This document shows, in pieces, positions 10,947-23,640 of a stretch of DNA of 64,000 nt. This DNA is from Ligustrum vulgare (Eukaryota > Streptophyta > Magnoliopsida > Lamiales > Oleaceae). Each line of letters opens with the position of its first letter. Within the stretch, counting starts at the first letter, position 1. The stretch is taken from contig OY743182.1 in NCBI GenBank assembly GCA_963555705.1, positions 52,394,592 to 52,458,591 on the forward strand, given 5' to 3'. The notes below the pieces were generated by a model. It had not been told where the DNA came from. It saw only the letters and a list, made by a program, of their open reading frames with translations, and made no database searches. A program made the position numbers and the translations under genes.

Positions 10947-12202
10947 ATGGATATTTCAGAGCGTGAGCCCAGATGGATAGATCCAATCATTGAATACTTA
11001 ACGTCGAGAAAATTGTCAGATAATAAGGCAGCGGCAAGAAAAGTCAAAGCAAGAGCTTCAAGGTATACCATATTACAGGATACCTTATTCCATCGAAGTT
11101 TTACACTTCCCTACCTCCGATGTCTAACCCCGAGAAAAGCCGCCCTTGCTATGCCCGAGGTTCATGAAGGAATTTGTGGAGGGCACCAGGGAGCAAGAGC
11201 ACTGGTTATGAAGTTAATGTGATACAGGTACTACTGGCCAACCATGAGAAAGGACACACTCAACTATGTGAAAACTTGTGATAAATGTCAAAGATTTGCA
11301 GCCCGATTGCATCAACCAACGGAAGAACTATCTTCCATCATGTGCCCATACCCCTTCGTACAATAGGGAATTGACATACTTGGGTCATTCCCCATAGCTC
11401 TTGGGCAAGTCAAGTTCCTAGCAGTGGCTATTGAATACTTCGCAAAATGGGTAGAAGCAGAGCCTCTTGCTGTAATCACAGAACAAAAGTTGGAGGCATT
11501 TGTTTGGAAGTTAATTATCTGTCGTTTTGGTCTTCCTAAGAAACTAATTACTGACAATGGATGACAGTTCGAGTATCAAGCCTTCAAACAATTCTGCAAG
11601 AACTTGGGGATAGAACACATATTAACTTCGGTTTCACACCCGCAAAGCAATGGACTAGCTAAGGTAACAAACTGGTTCATCTTGCAAGATTTGAGGACTC
11701 GCCTCGACAGTGCCAAAGGTGATTGGCCCGATTTCCTTCCGAAAACTCTTTGGACAAACCAAACAACTTTCAAGACAACAACTAGGGAAACTCCATTCAT
11801 GCTAGCCTTTAGGATGGAAGCCGTTATTCCAGTGGAAGTAAAAATTCCTAGCTTTTGCACGATGACTACAGAATCACTCGATCATTTTGTAGGCCAGAGA
11901 GAAAGTCTAGATCTTCTAAAAGAAGTCAGCGAAAGTTCCGCCCTAAGAATAGATTCTTATCAACGGCAATGGCCAAGAAGTTCAACATCCGAGTAAAAAA
12001 GAGAGAGTTCAGAATGGGGGATCTAGTCTTACGTCGATGTGAAGCCACCGGTCATCAACCTGGGAAACTTAGACCTATTTGGGAAGAACCATACGAAGTC
12101 ATTGGAAAAGTTGGAAAGGGCTCGTACAACCTCCAAACCATTGATTCCAAGCCCCTTCCTCGGCCATGGAATGTTGACAATCTGAAGCCTTACTGCAAGT
12201 AG
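10947..12202 (+). pseudogene. INT: Integrase of Tat pol, catalytic Glu replaced
   Basis: An HHCC zinc region (HEGICGGHQG..., CDKCQRF) is followed by the DDE core: GIDILGSFP (first Asp, just after a TAG near 11364), LITDNG (second Asp, followed by TGA near 11561) and HPQSNGLAK. The third acidic residue, expected as E in NGxAE, is Lys here (AAG at 11661-11663). The C-terminal segment in another frame (FRMGDLVLRR, GKLRPIWEEPYEVI, RPWNVDNLKPYCK) ends at the TAG at 12200-12202. The copy is dead at several levels: stops, frameshift and active-site loss. Confidence 0.9.
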
Positions 12203-12528
12203 TCACAAGGTCGTCTAGTTGTAGAAGAGTCAGGTCTGCGAACCCATTTTTCTTTTTTATTATTACCGGACTTGCACGTCCATCCACACTTTTTATATAA
12301 GGTCGGGCTTGTGCACTCATTGTACTTTCTTTCAGGTTCAGGGACAGGTACTTTTTTTCTTATTCAGATTTTTCCTAAAGGGTTTTTCAGGATAAGGTTT
12401 TAACGAGACCCATAGTTCGATTCCCTTTAATAAAAGTATTATTTCTGAAGAATGAGCATCAGAATATCAAGCACTAGAATAGCTTACAAGGTAGGCCAAA
12501 TGACTTTACAAGCTATTCCCCTACACAT
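12203..12528. other. Tat 3' untranslated stretch
   Basis: Non-coding part of the Tat interior between the pol stop and the tandem array. Contains TTCAGG- and AGGTAGG-like repeats but nothing codable. Confidence 0.5.
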
Positions 12529-12822
12529 AATTTACAATGTCTCATGGCAAGATGTTACAAATTATTTTCCTACAAATAATTTACAATGTCTCATGACAAG
12601 ATGTTAAAAATTATTTTCCTACAAATAATTTACAATGTATCATGATAAGGCATTACAAATTATTCATTTGCGAATAATTTACAATGTCTCATGGCAAGAC
12701 GTTACAAATTATTTTCCTACAAATAATTTACTATGTCTTATGGTAAGGCGTTACAAATTATTCTTTTTCAAATAATTTATAATGTCTCATGGGAAGACGT
12801 TACATATTATCTCCTTGAAATC
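12529..12822 (+). repeat. 49-bp tandem repeat, six copies
   Basis: Units start at 12529, 12578, 12627, 12676, 12725 and 12774, each beginning AATTTACAATGTCTCATGG with substitutions and no indels. Degenerate related sequence (GTTTACAAAATTCAACAAGG, CCCGACCT) continues to about 13110. Located between pol and the antisense gene of the Tat element. Confidence 0.92.
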
Positions 12823-13269
12823 TATTCCGCTAAAAGTAATTTACAAGGTCCGCCTCAATGCCCGACTTTACAAATTACACATGTACAAAGGTTAAAGATC
12901 GGCTCAAGCCGAACTATTGTTTACAAAATTCAACAAGGTTGGCCTGTTTACCCGACCTGTCGGACTTTTCCTTCAATTTTAGAAAGTCAAGGGCTTAAGC
13001 CCTTCCTTGTACAAAAAGTTTAAAAGATCGCCCTTCATGCCCGATCTTACAAACTATTCCACCGATTCAGGACAAGAGGTTTGCAGAGTCGGACAAACCA
13101 ATCTTTTTAATCTATTCACAAGACTAGTTTTATTGTCCGACCTTAACAACCTACTTACAAATAAAGCAATAATATCACATACTTGAATTTGTAAAGTTCA
13201 TTTATAAAGAAAGATTTAAAAGTAGTCTACGGGGCATACCCCAGGCAAAATAGCAAGATTACAAAATTT

Positions 13270-15157
13270 CTACTCCTCGGGATCAGTCCCGTCCTCTGCA
13301 TCCTCGACCACTTCACAATTATCCTCCTCCTCAAAGGGGGTTAGGTCGAGATCATCAGTGCCCAGAGGAAACTAGGCCATCGGGCTAGTATCAAGCTCTG
13401 GAGATTTAAGGAGACACCATGCTCGAGCTTCCTTGATGGCCTGGGTGTAAGGCTCCAGGGCATAATTCCCAAGGGCCATCTTGTATTCATCTGACCCTTT
13501 GAAAGCCTCCACTGCGAATGCCCGGGCTTGGACCTCTTATTCCCGACCTTGATGCACTTCCTCTATCAGCTTGGCGACCTCTTCCCCGGATAAGTCCCGC
13601 TCTTTGACGGCAACTTCAAGATCGGCTAGAGCTTGCTTGAGTTTCTCTTCTGCGGTGTTTGCCTTTGTGGTCTCATACTGCACGGAGTGAACCAGCTGGT
13701 TGGCCGTTTCCCACCGTTCAATACTCTGGAGGGAAACCCCTCGAGTGATACTCAGCATCTACAAGTCGAGAAACAAAGTTAGAAAAAATTTCTGCAAAAA
13801 AAAAAAAAAAAAAAACAGTGCACTATTCTTGAATGTCAGAACTTTGCCTGAAGTGTCGCACTCATGATATGATAAACTCCCTGCTCAAGGCCAACCTCGT
13901 ATTGGTACTTCTTCACCAATTCGGGATATGGGGAGTCTTGCATCCTTATCCTATAATTTCCTAGAGTGGGATTCTCAGCCTCATGATCTGAATCAGATGG
14001 CGGGGGAGCCCGACCTCTCTGTTGCCTGTCAATCCTCGGGCGAGGAACATCCTCGTTGGATTGTGAGGCCTGCCCGGGACCAGACGGGGCAGTTTTTGTC
14101 CTTTTTTGTGGACGTCTCCGGGCTATCCCGTCCTCAGCACGTTTCTCCCTTGAGCCCCGAGCCCTTGCCATAGCTGCGTGCTTAAGCACCTCAGAATCAA
14201 AAGCCATCCTTGGTAAGAGGCAAAGTTAGGACAAAAGAGAGAAAATAGGGGAGGGGATTGGCTAATGAGGAAGCAGAGCAATATTTACTATGTAATTTGA
14301 GAGGCCGGGGCCTACTTGGCTGAAGGTTGAGTCCATCCTGATCTAGAATTTCGTTATTCACAAGGTCATTAGCCTCCTCGGCCAATAAACCAAAGTCACA
14401 AACCCGGACAACATCATCCATGAGTTCTGTCACGGCCTGCTCGCTTAAATTACCCATCCTATTAAAATTATCAACGTCGGGCCTTCTAAAGGCCGGCCAA
14501 AATAAGGTCTCACCCTCTCTCGAATTAATAAAGAAAAAAAAATTCCCAATATTTTATGGAGGATGGGACCCATGGAACCTCAAACCTACCCTTCCCATAC
14601 AAATAAACGAAGCAATTACATCAGGGCAGGTACTAAAGCTCTAGCAGACACTTGCAAATGTTAACAGTGGGCTATATTCCTAGGCTTCTGCACAATATAT
14701 AAAAATATACAAGGATCCTCCACCTATTAGGGGCAAGCTGACCGGGTAGTATGCTTGCGGTCAGAAAGAAGTCCACAAAGAAATGGTGCAAAGGAAACCT
14801 AAGACCGACCAGTAAGGCCTCATAATATACAACGATCTCCCCTTCCTGGCAATGGTAAGAATACTTGTCCCTATCCGGAACCCTAGTAGTGTACCTATCT
14901 GCTAACCTATACCTTCTCGTGTCTACCTTGACCATATGTTCTTTCATTCTATTATAATAAGTCAGGAGTTGGAGTTGGAGTTCAGTTTGCCTCGGATCCC
15001 TGTCTACCAGAGGATTATCCTCAACCTCTTCCCCATTGTCAGACTCACCCTCCTCAAAATTGGGCGGGGGTTGGTAGAAGCCTAAAGACTCGACCTTTAA
15101 AGGTTCGTCTATATTTTCTACCTCCCTAAGGTCATCCACTGTCACATGTCTCGCCAT
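13270..15157 (-). pseudogene. Antisense gene inside Tat element, PF04195-like N-terminal domain
   Basis: On the strand opposite to gag-pol a frame opens at 15157 (MARHVTVDDL) and contains GEIVVYYEALLVGLRFPLH and PGQLAPNRWRILVYF. That is the signature of the plant 'putative gypsy-type transposon' domain (Pfam PF04195). After frameshifts near 14670 the pattern continues (FEVPWVPSS, YWEFFFF) to about 14290. A likely intron then leads to a charged, Arg/Pro-rich exon at about 14207-13850 (KRAEDGIARRRPQKRTK). A second likely intron leads to a coiled-coil-like exon (AEEKLKQALADLEVAVKERD) from about 13758, ending in an acidic tail with TAG at 13270-13272. In-frame stops near 13537 and 13377 show decay. 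Antisense ORFs are known from some Tat elements (Grande); their role is unknown. Confidence 0.75.
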
Positions 15158-15493
15158 ATCTCCCCAGAATAAATAATAAAGTTAAAAATGTCGGGGTAGA
15201 TCGAGCTTACCTAAGTGCTAGAAAGTTTTTGTTGAAGGAGAGGTCGTGATAGTTGCCCGACGAGTTCTCTGATCTTTCGCAAATTCACAAAGTAAAAAGA
15301 ATAAGATTATGGGGACCACATATATATAGACAGAATTGGTGGGAAATATTTTGAAATTCATAGATTAGCTCTAGCCACGTGTCATTCATCTAAGAAGAGG
15401 ATTTGTACGTCAAAGCATTAAAATCAGATTAGCTAGCAAAAATGCGTAACAATTGTCATGCGTCTAGAAATCTTATCCCGATCTCTGACGCAC

Positions 15494-15499
15494 GGGGGG
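15494..15499 (+). promoter_or_regulatory. Polypurine tract of Tat element
   Basis: A GGGGGG run four bases upstream of the 3' LTR start (CACGGGGGGCCAA then TGATCAG) is in the correct place to prime plus-strand synthesis. Confidence 0.7.
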
Positions 15500-15503
15500 C
15501 CAA

Positions 15504-16185
15504 TGATCAGTATAATTTCCCTACCTCCTAAAAAATTAAGGGAAAGTACAGGAACTATGGGCCCGGGAATATCTTATGGTCGGGGTTACCACCCGATCTT
15601 CCCAATATCTCACCTTGTACATGTCCATTGGTCAACCCATATGCCCGGTCACATTTCAAGAATAAGGTCAGCCTTATCCCGACCTTTATCCTACTCTTCA
15701 CGCCAGCATTACTTGAAAGGTCGGCTCTTCCCGGCCTGCTCACACCAAAAGCCCATGCAAGCAAGCTTCAAGCCCTCTTTCGTTAATGAGTTTCATCAAT
15801 GAACCACGTTCTTGGGCCTCAAGACAAGATGATTTTCATAAGGAAATCTCCTAAGAAAAAAGGATTTCAATCCTCGTAAGGTTAGAATTCTTCCTAAAAG
15901 GTAAATTTACACAAAAATGATTTCTTCTCATAATTGGAGAAGGTTATGGGCTTTTTTAGCCCTATAAATATAGCTCATTTGATTACATATTATTCATTCA
16001 CAATTATCTACATATTTTCAGTTATATTTTTCTCTCTCTACTTTTCTCCAGAATATTAATTCTTATACCGGAATGGCGGCGGGGAGAATCATTCTCGCCT
16101 TTTTGCAGGTCATTCAAGGTGCATCTATTCATCTTTTGCAGCAACTCCAGATCTTGCCACATTAATGTTAGGAATATTTATAACA
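15504..16185 (+). repeat. 3' LTR of the Tat element
   Basis: Begins TGATCAGTATAATTTCC and ends ATTTATAACA. It aligns with 6473-7162 including the CCCTATAAATATAG promoter-like block and the GCGGGGAGAATC block near the end. Confidence 0.9.
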
Positions 16186-16848
16186 TAATTTTTTTTAAAA
16201 GAAAATATAATAAAATATATATATAATGAGTCTTTTTGTATATACATGTTAATAAAATTAAGTAATAAAGTTTTACCATTTTTTACGGCATATAATTAAT
16301 TTTTTAATATTTAAATAAAATTACGGACCAATGAATTGTTTTATCATCTTTATGGGAAAATTGACCATGAATTAAGTGTTTTAGAGATTGTATCGTGAAC
16401 ATATCAACTTGTTTTTGGATTTAAAATTCAATAAATAAAATTTTATTTTTTTTAAAAAAAAAGTTTTGAACTACAAAATTAGGCTCATACAATATATGAA
16501 AATGATGAATGAATTGAAGAAATTTTAAGTTGTAAAAATTAACACAGCTTAATTGAATTTACTTTGAAAATTCGTATATTTATTATTTATTTTAATTTAA
16601 TGAAAAAAAAAACCCGAACCGAAATTAATCTCATAACTAAATTGAATTTAGTTAACAAATTATAGATAATATTATCGGATTTAAATGATATAATTTAAAA
16701 TGAATTAGGTATTGAGGAAAAATAAAAATTTTACCTTTAATTTTTATACGATTTTATGGACAATATATTTACAATTTGCTCTCACCTGTTATCTTGCGTT
16801 AAACTTTTCACTTAGATATTTAATTTGACACCCATATTATATATTTTT
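16186..16848. other. AT-rich intergenic DNA, no gene seen
   Basis: No ORF of note and no recognised repeat. Confidence 0.6.
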
Positions 16849-17108
16849 CAATGATGTCAAATCTGACCCGGCCCGCCCAGCCCAGGCCAACCCGAAAACC
16901 CGTGACCCTACACAAAAATCAGGTTGGATCACATTAAAAATCCAGTTAGGTCAAACCCGGACCCAGGTTTGACCTGAGTTTTATATATTTTTTATTTTTT
17001 AATATTAATTAATGTCCATGTCGACCACTAATTGACTCTGAGTTGACCCTCTGACCCTGAACCCAATCTCTAGGTCGGGTCGATGCTCGATCGGATCTGA
17101 AAACATTG
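16849..17108 (-). mobile_element. MITE, family with copy at 39,044-39,358
   Basis: Read on the minus strand it starts CAATGTTTTCAGATCCGATC and runs through GGTCGAC, a short AT-rich centre and GGTCAAACCTGGGTCCGG. The end is close to the inverse of the start (plus-strand start CAATGATGTCAAATCTGACC). The copy at 39,044 is collinear in the opposite orientation. No ORF. Confidence 0.7.
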
Positions 17109-17128
17109 ATATTTTTTTTTTACTTCAA

Positions 17129-17129
<1 letters not shown>

Positions 17130-17176
<47 letters not shown>
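17130..17176. repeat. (AAT)n microsatellite
   Basis: About 15 perfect AAT/TAA units. A second short run of the same motif lies at about 17225-17243. Confidence 0.95.
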
Positions 17177-17354
17177 TGAAAAAAAAATATTTTGATGTCA
17201 TTAATAGTATAGCACGGATATATATAATAATAATAATAATAATAGAATAATCGTCACCATTTTATGCACATAATTTTTCGTCCATTTCACTATTTGGAGA
17301 TGTGTCTTAAGGGCTTAAGACATATTTATCTATGTGATGGAACTTGTGTCTCAC

Positions 17355-18346
17355 TAGGGGTGGACGTGGTTCGGTTTGGTTCTGGTTCTAGAAGAACCAA
17401 ACCAAACCGTAAACCGATGGTTTTTTACTAATGGAACCAATTGGTTTTTTCAAAGATATAGAACCAAACCGGAACCAAACCGCTCGGTTCTGGTTTGGTC
17501 TGGTTTGGTTCTGAGACCATTACTTGAATTTTTAAATAATAAATGTAAATTAAAACATGTTCATATCCGCTTCTTTATTAGAATCCATCTACATTATTAC
17601 TAAATAGAAAATGAAATTTTTCGTTAACAAAACAAAGATTTAGAAAAAGTAACATGTTATTCTAAGTCAAAGAAGAAGAAACTAGTCTGAAGGAAGCTCG
17701 TCGACCTGTTGAAATTTAGAGAATCGAACATAAAGACAGTTTAGACTTATAGTTACAGATTACGATGAAGTTCTGAGTCTCATTCTACCGTGGTGCCGTG
17801 TGAGTTAGTGATGGAATTTGCAATTTGAGTTTGGGTTAACTCTTGAAAATTGATGAATTGGGTCGAGGTTTATATATACATAAATTTTTAAAAAAAAACA
17901 TCATTGTCGTCGATGGTAACTAAGGAGTGCAACGATTGTTGTGTTATAGAAGTGTAAGTAAAGTAGTGTGAATGCGTATTTATAATTGAAAAGAAGAAAA
18001 ACGAATTAGAATTAGAATTTAGATTTATGATTTAAAATCTTTATCTAATATGAAATGGGATAAAATGTATGTTAAATAACATTTTTGTACATTTCACATT
18101 TATAATTTTAGATTTTAATTTTTTGGTGAGATGAATATCCACTAATTTGTAAAATATATATATATAGTTTGGTTCTTGGTTCTGGTTCTGGTTCTGGAAA
18201 GAGAACCGGAACCAGAACCAAAATCGAATGGTTCTTGATTCTAAGAACCAAACCATTATTTTTTTTATGTAGAACCGAACCAAACCGCTTGGTTTGGTTT
18301 GGTTCTGGTTTGGTCTGATCTGGTTCGGTTATTTTGTCCACCCCTA
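17355..18346. mobile_element. 992-bp non-autonomous hAT-type element with perfect 8-bp TSD
   Basis: Termini TAGGGGTGGAC and GTCCACCCCTA are perfect 11-bp inverted repeats. Both are followed inward by long subterminal arrays of GGTTTGGTTCTGG-type repeats in inverse orientation. The flanks TGTCTCAC at 17347-17354 and TGTCTCAC at 18347-18354 are an exact 8-bp duplication, the length produced by hAT transposases. The interior is AT-rich with no transposase ORF; the small ORFs at its ends are repeat translations. Confidence 0.92.
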
Positions 18347-18710
18347 TGTCTCACTTGTGAACACTTTGACTATTAAACTTTGAAATAGAGATTCTAAGAT
18401 TTGTTCTCGATACCTTATTGTATCCTAAACAGCCATATTTACATCCCAACAACTATATTTATATGATCCAACTAAAATCTATAGCTTTGATTCATGTCAT
18501 TTACAAAATTAAAATCTTCTTTTTAAAAGAGTGCAAGTCTAAGTATTCCTATTGACATGTCTGAGCTGGATTGAACAGAAATGGCAATTGGACAGGGGGA
18601 AATGCGCTAGTCACTAAACGATCCAAAAACTGTAGGCTGCATGTCAACTTCCATTCGATGAAGATAAATTGTTGTGAGGACAAAGTGAGCCTGAACTGAA
18701 GCATGATATC

Positions 18711-19038
18711 TAGGGATGTCAACGAGTCGAAGATCAAGGGCTCAAGCCAAGCTCGAGCTTTTTTTGGCCCAAGCCGAGTCGAGCCAAAGCTCGAACAAAT
18801 TTTTTAGACTCGACTTGAGCTTTTGACTCGGACTTCTTTGAGCCGAGTTAGGCCGACCCGTATGTTATTTTTATTTATTTTTTTAACAAATATTAGCATG
18901 GTCTGACCTTTGTGGCTTGGCGAGCTATAGTTTTGTTTTCGAGGCTCGATCCTGCGAGCCACGAGTCGAGCTTTGCTCGAGCTTTTTTGCGGGCTGAGTC
19001 CAAACTGTCTAAATCGACGAGCTTTTTTGACATCCCTA
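18711..19038. mobile_element. Small non-autonomous element, TAGGGATGTCAA termini
   Basis: Ends TAGGGATGTCAA and TTGACATCCCTA (the latter after a TTTT) are perfect inverted repeats. Subterminal GAGCTCGA/TCGAGCTT-like repeats occur on both sides. Flanks (GATATC left, AATCC right) show no duplication. hAT-like by terminus. Confidence 0.75.
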
Positions 19039-19776
19039 AATCCAAAAGCACTTCAAAAACATGAGGTTTCTATAAAATATAATGCACTTCAAAAACATTA
19101 GGTTTCTATAAATTGATACTCTTTTTTGTTAATTTTTATTAATTTTTTCTTATTTTTTTCGTCAGTACATTATATATCGTCAATAAAATATATATGTGGA
19201 TCACAAGGGAGTTTTACTTTAAAATTATTGTGGGTGGCCTACTACTTTAAGCAAAATTCGGGAAAAAAGCCTTCACTTTTGGGTTATATAAACAAAGCGC
19301 AGTTTTTTGAAGGGCAGTAGTGTAATTAAACTGAAAAGAAAGGGTAGGAACCTGACAGAATCCAACCTTCTGTCAACTGCTTTGTCGCTTTTATTAAATA
19401 TAGCAACAAATAGCAATAGCAATGGATAATATATGCGACCACACTTTGTAAACATCAATTTTAGCCTTTGTTTAGTTCTATCTAAATTTTTCTCTATTTT
19501 TTTCTAGTACTCAAGTTCAACAATTTATTAAAACTCAAACTTATAATATTTGATTTTTCAATAAAATTTCAATCATTCATTCTTCTAAAAAGTACTGTTT
19601 ATTTCAAAAAAAATATTTTTAAACAATACCAAATACACTTAAACTGCACCAACAATCTTTATTCTTTACTCAAATTTTTTATTGTATTATTCTTATTCTC
19701 AACATTTTATTAATTAATTTTTTTTTTCAAAAGTCCATTAGGAGGTCATAAAAAGACTTATTTTTCATATTATTAA

Positions 19777-19987
19777 GTATTTGTTTGGTAAAATTTATTT
19801 ATAAATTTTGTTATAAACGGTCATGTGATAAAATCTCATTAAATAATTTTTTTGAAAAGTCAACAATATTGATTGGATAAAGATTTTTGTCAATAATTTT
19901 TAATTTTTCAACAAAAACGGATCAATAAATATTGTCCTGTCGCTATTTATAAATAATTTTTTATAAACAATTTACCAAATAAAGACT
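19777..19987. mobile_element. MITE with AGTMTTTRTTTGGTAAA termini
   Basis: Left AGTATTTGTTTGGTAAAATT and the inverted right end (reverse complement AGTCTTTATTTGGTAAATTG) match with few differences; the inner TTTATAAA also mirrors. About 211 bp, no ORF. Related ends occur at 26,090-26,190. Confidence 0.6.
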
Positions 19988-20379
19988 TATTAATAATGAA
20001 ACAATAAATAAAAAAGCTCAATTTAATATTTGTCACTAATTTAGAAGCACACGGATAACAATATAATTAGAGGCCAAATGTTGATGTTTAGTGGAAGACT
20101 GAAAAATAAGAATTAAAAAAAAAAAATTGAGGATATAAATGAAATAACAATTAAAGAATTTTTTTTTAGTGTAATTAAAAATTGGTACAACTAATAGTCT
20201 ATTTGGTAATGGTAAAATTTTCAAAATTTTTCTAAAATTTATTTTCAAATACACATATTTATGAAATTCATCACTTTTTACACTTATTAATTATTTTTTA
20301 ACCACACATTCTCTCAAAACTCAAAAATTATTCAAAAAATCGTACACCAAACACGCTCTTAAAAAAACTGTGGTGTGAA
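19988..20379. other. AT-rich upstream region of NRPD1, no element resolved
   Basis: No ORF. Contains fragments resembling MITE ends (ACCAAACACGCTCTT near 20345). Probably part of the NRPD1 promoter if the first exon at 20.4-20.67 kb is correct. Confidence 0.35.
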
Positions 20380-20588
20380 CATAGCCAGCCAACAACAATT
20401 ACAACACCTCCTCGAGAATCGAGTCCTCACGAGTCACACATATTATTGCCCTCAGTTCTGTTATTATTACAATTTTTGCCTTTTCTTTATTATTTTCACT
20501 CCTTAAACCCCTATAACTCCCCTGCATATTGCTCTGCTCTGCTCCATCAATCCAAAACTCGCTATTGCTTTCTCTCTCCACACTTAAG

Positions 20589-20629
<41 letters not shown>

Positions 20630-20669
20630 GGAGAGCGCAGAAGGGTGGAGGCTTTCCTGTGAATTCGAG
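20380..20669 (+). other. NRPD1: Likely non-coding first exon (5' UTR) of NRPD1
   Basis: A less AT-rich, CT-rich stretch ends in GAATTCGAG followed by a consensus donor GTAAGTAG at 20670. It has no sustained ORF. Long leader introns are common in plant genes, and the first coding exon begins after an acceptor at 25,708 rather than at a promoter, so an upstream leader exon is expected. The transcription start is not determined. The link across about 5 kb is inference. Confidence 0.45.
20593..20626. repeat. (CA)17 microsatellite
   Basis: Perfect CA dinucleotide run of 34 nt inside the putative NRPD1 leader exon. Confidence 0.97.
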
Positions 20670-21206
20670 GTAAGTAGATTTTTATTTTTTGATTGATTGT
20701 TTGGCTTCTTTTAGAAGAGTTTGATACTCGTTTTTTATTTTTTTAATACGATTGAGATTGTGGGTGCTTGATTGTCAATGCAGGTTAATAGTAGTGTTAG
20801 ATGATCGCGTGATTATTTTATTCTCTTTAGATTTTTTAATTTTTAATGCGGGACTGTCCCTTTTTAGCCGATCGTTGCATGAATAAATGTTATCTTTGTT
20901 TTTATTGTGGAGAAAAGGGAAGATTCTTCATATACATGTAATTTGCATTTGCATGACATTGAAAATCTATGAATTTTGCAATGTGGTTGGATACTTTTCT
21001 TTTCTTCTTTTAATTTTATAGGTTATGTGTGTTAATGAACTATTTGCAACAAAAATAAAATAAAATAAAATAAATCATCTCGACTCTTTATTGTTAAGAG
21101 ATAAAATCTCGCGTCGAATAAAGATGACAATATAGTTTAACCTTTTGAACTACTCTTAATGTTTACCTTTTAATATGGAATAGAATCCCTAGCGTTAATA
21201 TGGTAT

Positions 21207-22720
<1,514 letters not shown>

Positions 22721-23034
22721 AGATCTATTTTTTTGCAATGATAGCCTACAGAATTTTCTTGTTCACACTAGAATCAAAATCCCTTTTCCAACGCTCATAA
22801 GGAATGAATTGTGCCTGATAGTCCCTGAGCTTGTAAGGAATTAATTGCATTCAAAGATTTATTAGGAATCAATTTGGGGATTGGACAGGAGTGGTCACTG
22901 CAATCAGTTTACCAGAAATTAGACCTGTATTGCAAATTGTAACTAATTGTAACTAATTGTCCTTGTGCTTGTTTCGGTAGTGGGTGGCCTTCTTCTCGTT
23001 GGCCATCTCCAAAACTCTAGGCAAGCTCACTGGT

Positions 23035-23640
23035 TTAACATATGAATTTCGGCCTATTTTCAGTATTCAGTCCATTGACATAATTCTCTCCCTGTTTGTT
23101 CCCCAATGTCTTCAATTTCTCCGCTTCGTGTTGCAATACCAATGCTGGTTCAGTAATCTTCAGCAAAGGGGAAGCTGTGGCTTCAAACATCTTCCTATCC
23201 TCATTGGCAGTGCCTTCTTGTTTAATTAAGAGGAACTTCTTCCAATTCTTGCCCACTTGAGAGAACTTCTTCCAATTCTTGCCCTCTCAAGAGTAGCAAA
23301 ATCACGAAATCGTTCAAGCAGTAGGCTCTTCAGTTCTTCCCAAGTCAGCACAAGTCAGCTTCGATCTATGTACTAAAGCAGAAGGTTGGGGCCGCCTCCC
23401 CCCCCCCCCCCCCACAACAACCTATTAAAGGAAAATAATTTTCCGCCCTAAACAGCCGCTGATCTGGATCTCCGCCATTGAACACATGCATTTTGAGTCG
23501 GAAGCCTCGCGAATTTAATCAGAAATTTTCTCTCTATCTCGCCTGACCCATCATAGCATCCAAACGATTCAATAAGGAGTCCAATGTCTCCTTCATTTCT
23601 GTTGTTTTTCATTTACACAGGTAAAAATGATCTGATACCA
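23035..23640 (-). pseudogene. Gypsy gag fragment with primer-binding site, minus strand
   Basis: Reading the minus strand from 23,640, TGGTATCAGA matches the initiator-Met tRNA primer site. It is followed by a leader and a decayed Gag with FNGGDPDQRLFRAENYF near 23,480, the conserved start of chromovirus Gag, then broken sequence to 23,035. A run of 16 C (plus strand 23,398-23,413) interrupts it. Confidence 0.7.
23398..23413. repeat. Poly-C homopolymer (16 nt)
   Basis: Uninterrupted C run within the decayed gag fragment. Prone to assembly or sequencing length error. Confidence 0.95.

Larger units (their letters stand above)
6473..16185 (+). mobile_element. Ty3/gypsy Tat-clade LTR retrotransposon, nearly complete, inactive
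   Basis: Two LTRs of about 690 and 682 bp enclose an 8.3-kb interior with gag, protease, RT, RNase H, a second (archaeal-type) RNase H and integrase in Ty3/gypsy order. The second RNase H, the GCGCCGTTTGTGGG primer-binding site and an antisense gene before the 3' LTR are features I associate with the Tat group (Retand/Grande/Ogre). Every coding domain carries stops or frameshifts. By eye the LTRs differ at roughly 9% of positions over the first 245 bp, mostly C/T and G/A changes, which suggests an old, methylation-decayed copy. Flanking 5-mers (AAAAT left, TAATT right) match at only three of five positions, so no clear target duplication remains. Confidence 0.92.

Noticed and set aside
12529..12822. 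CRISPR-like array
   Set aside because: Units are contiguous with no unique spacers and sit in a plant retrotransposon; a plain tandem repeat.
6468..16190. A target-site duplication for the Tat element
   Set aside because: AAAAT and TAATT match at three of five bases only, not enough to claim.
17376..18341. ORFs rich in EPNQT/EPEPE repeats as coding genes
   Set aside because: They are translations of the subterminal GGTTCTGG repeats of the hAT element.
20446..20673. ORF with an HTHTHT run
   Set aside because: It is the (CA)n microsatellite in frame; no homology and it crosses the putative splice donor.
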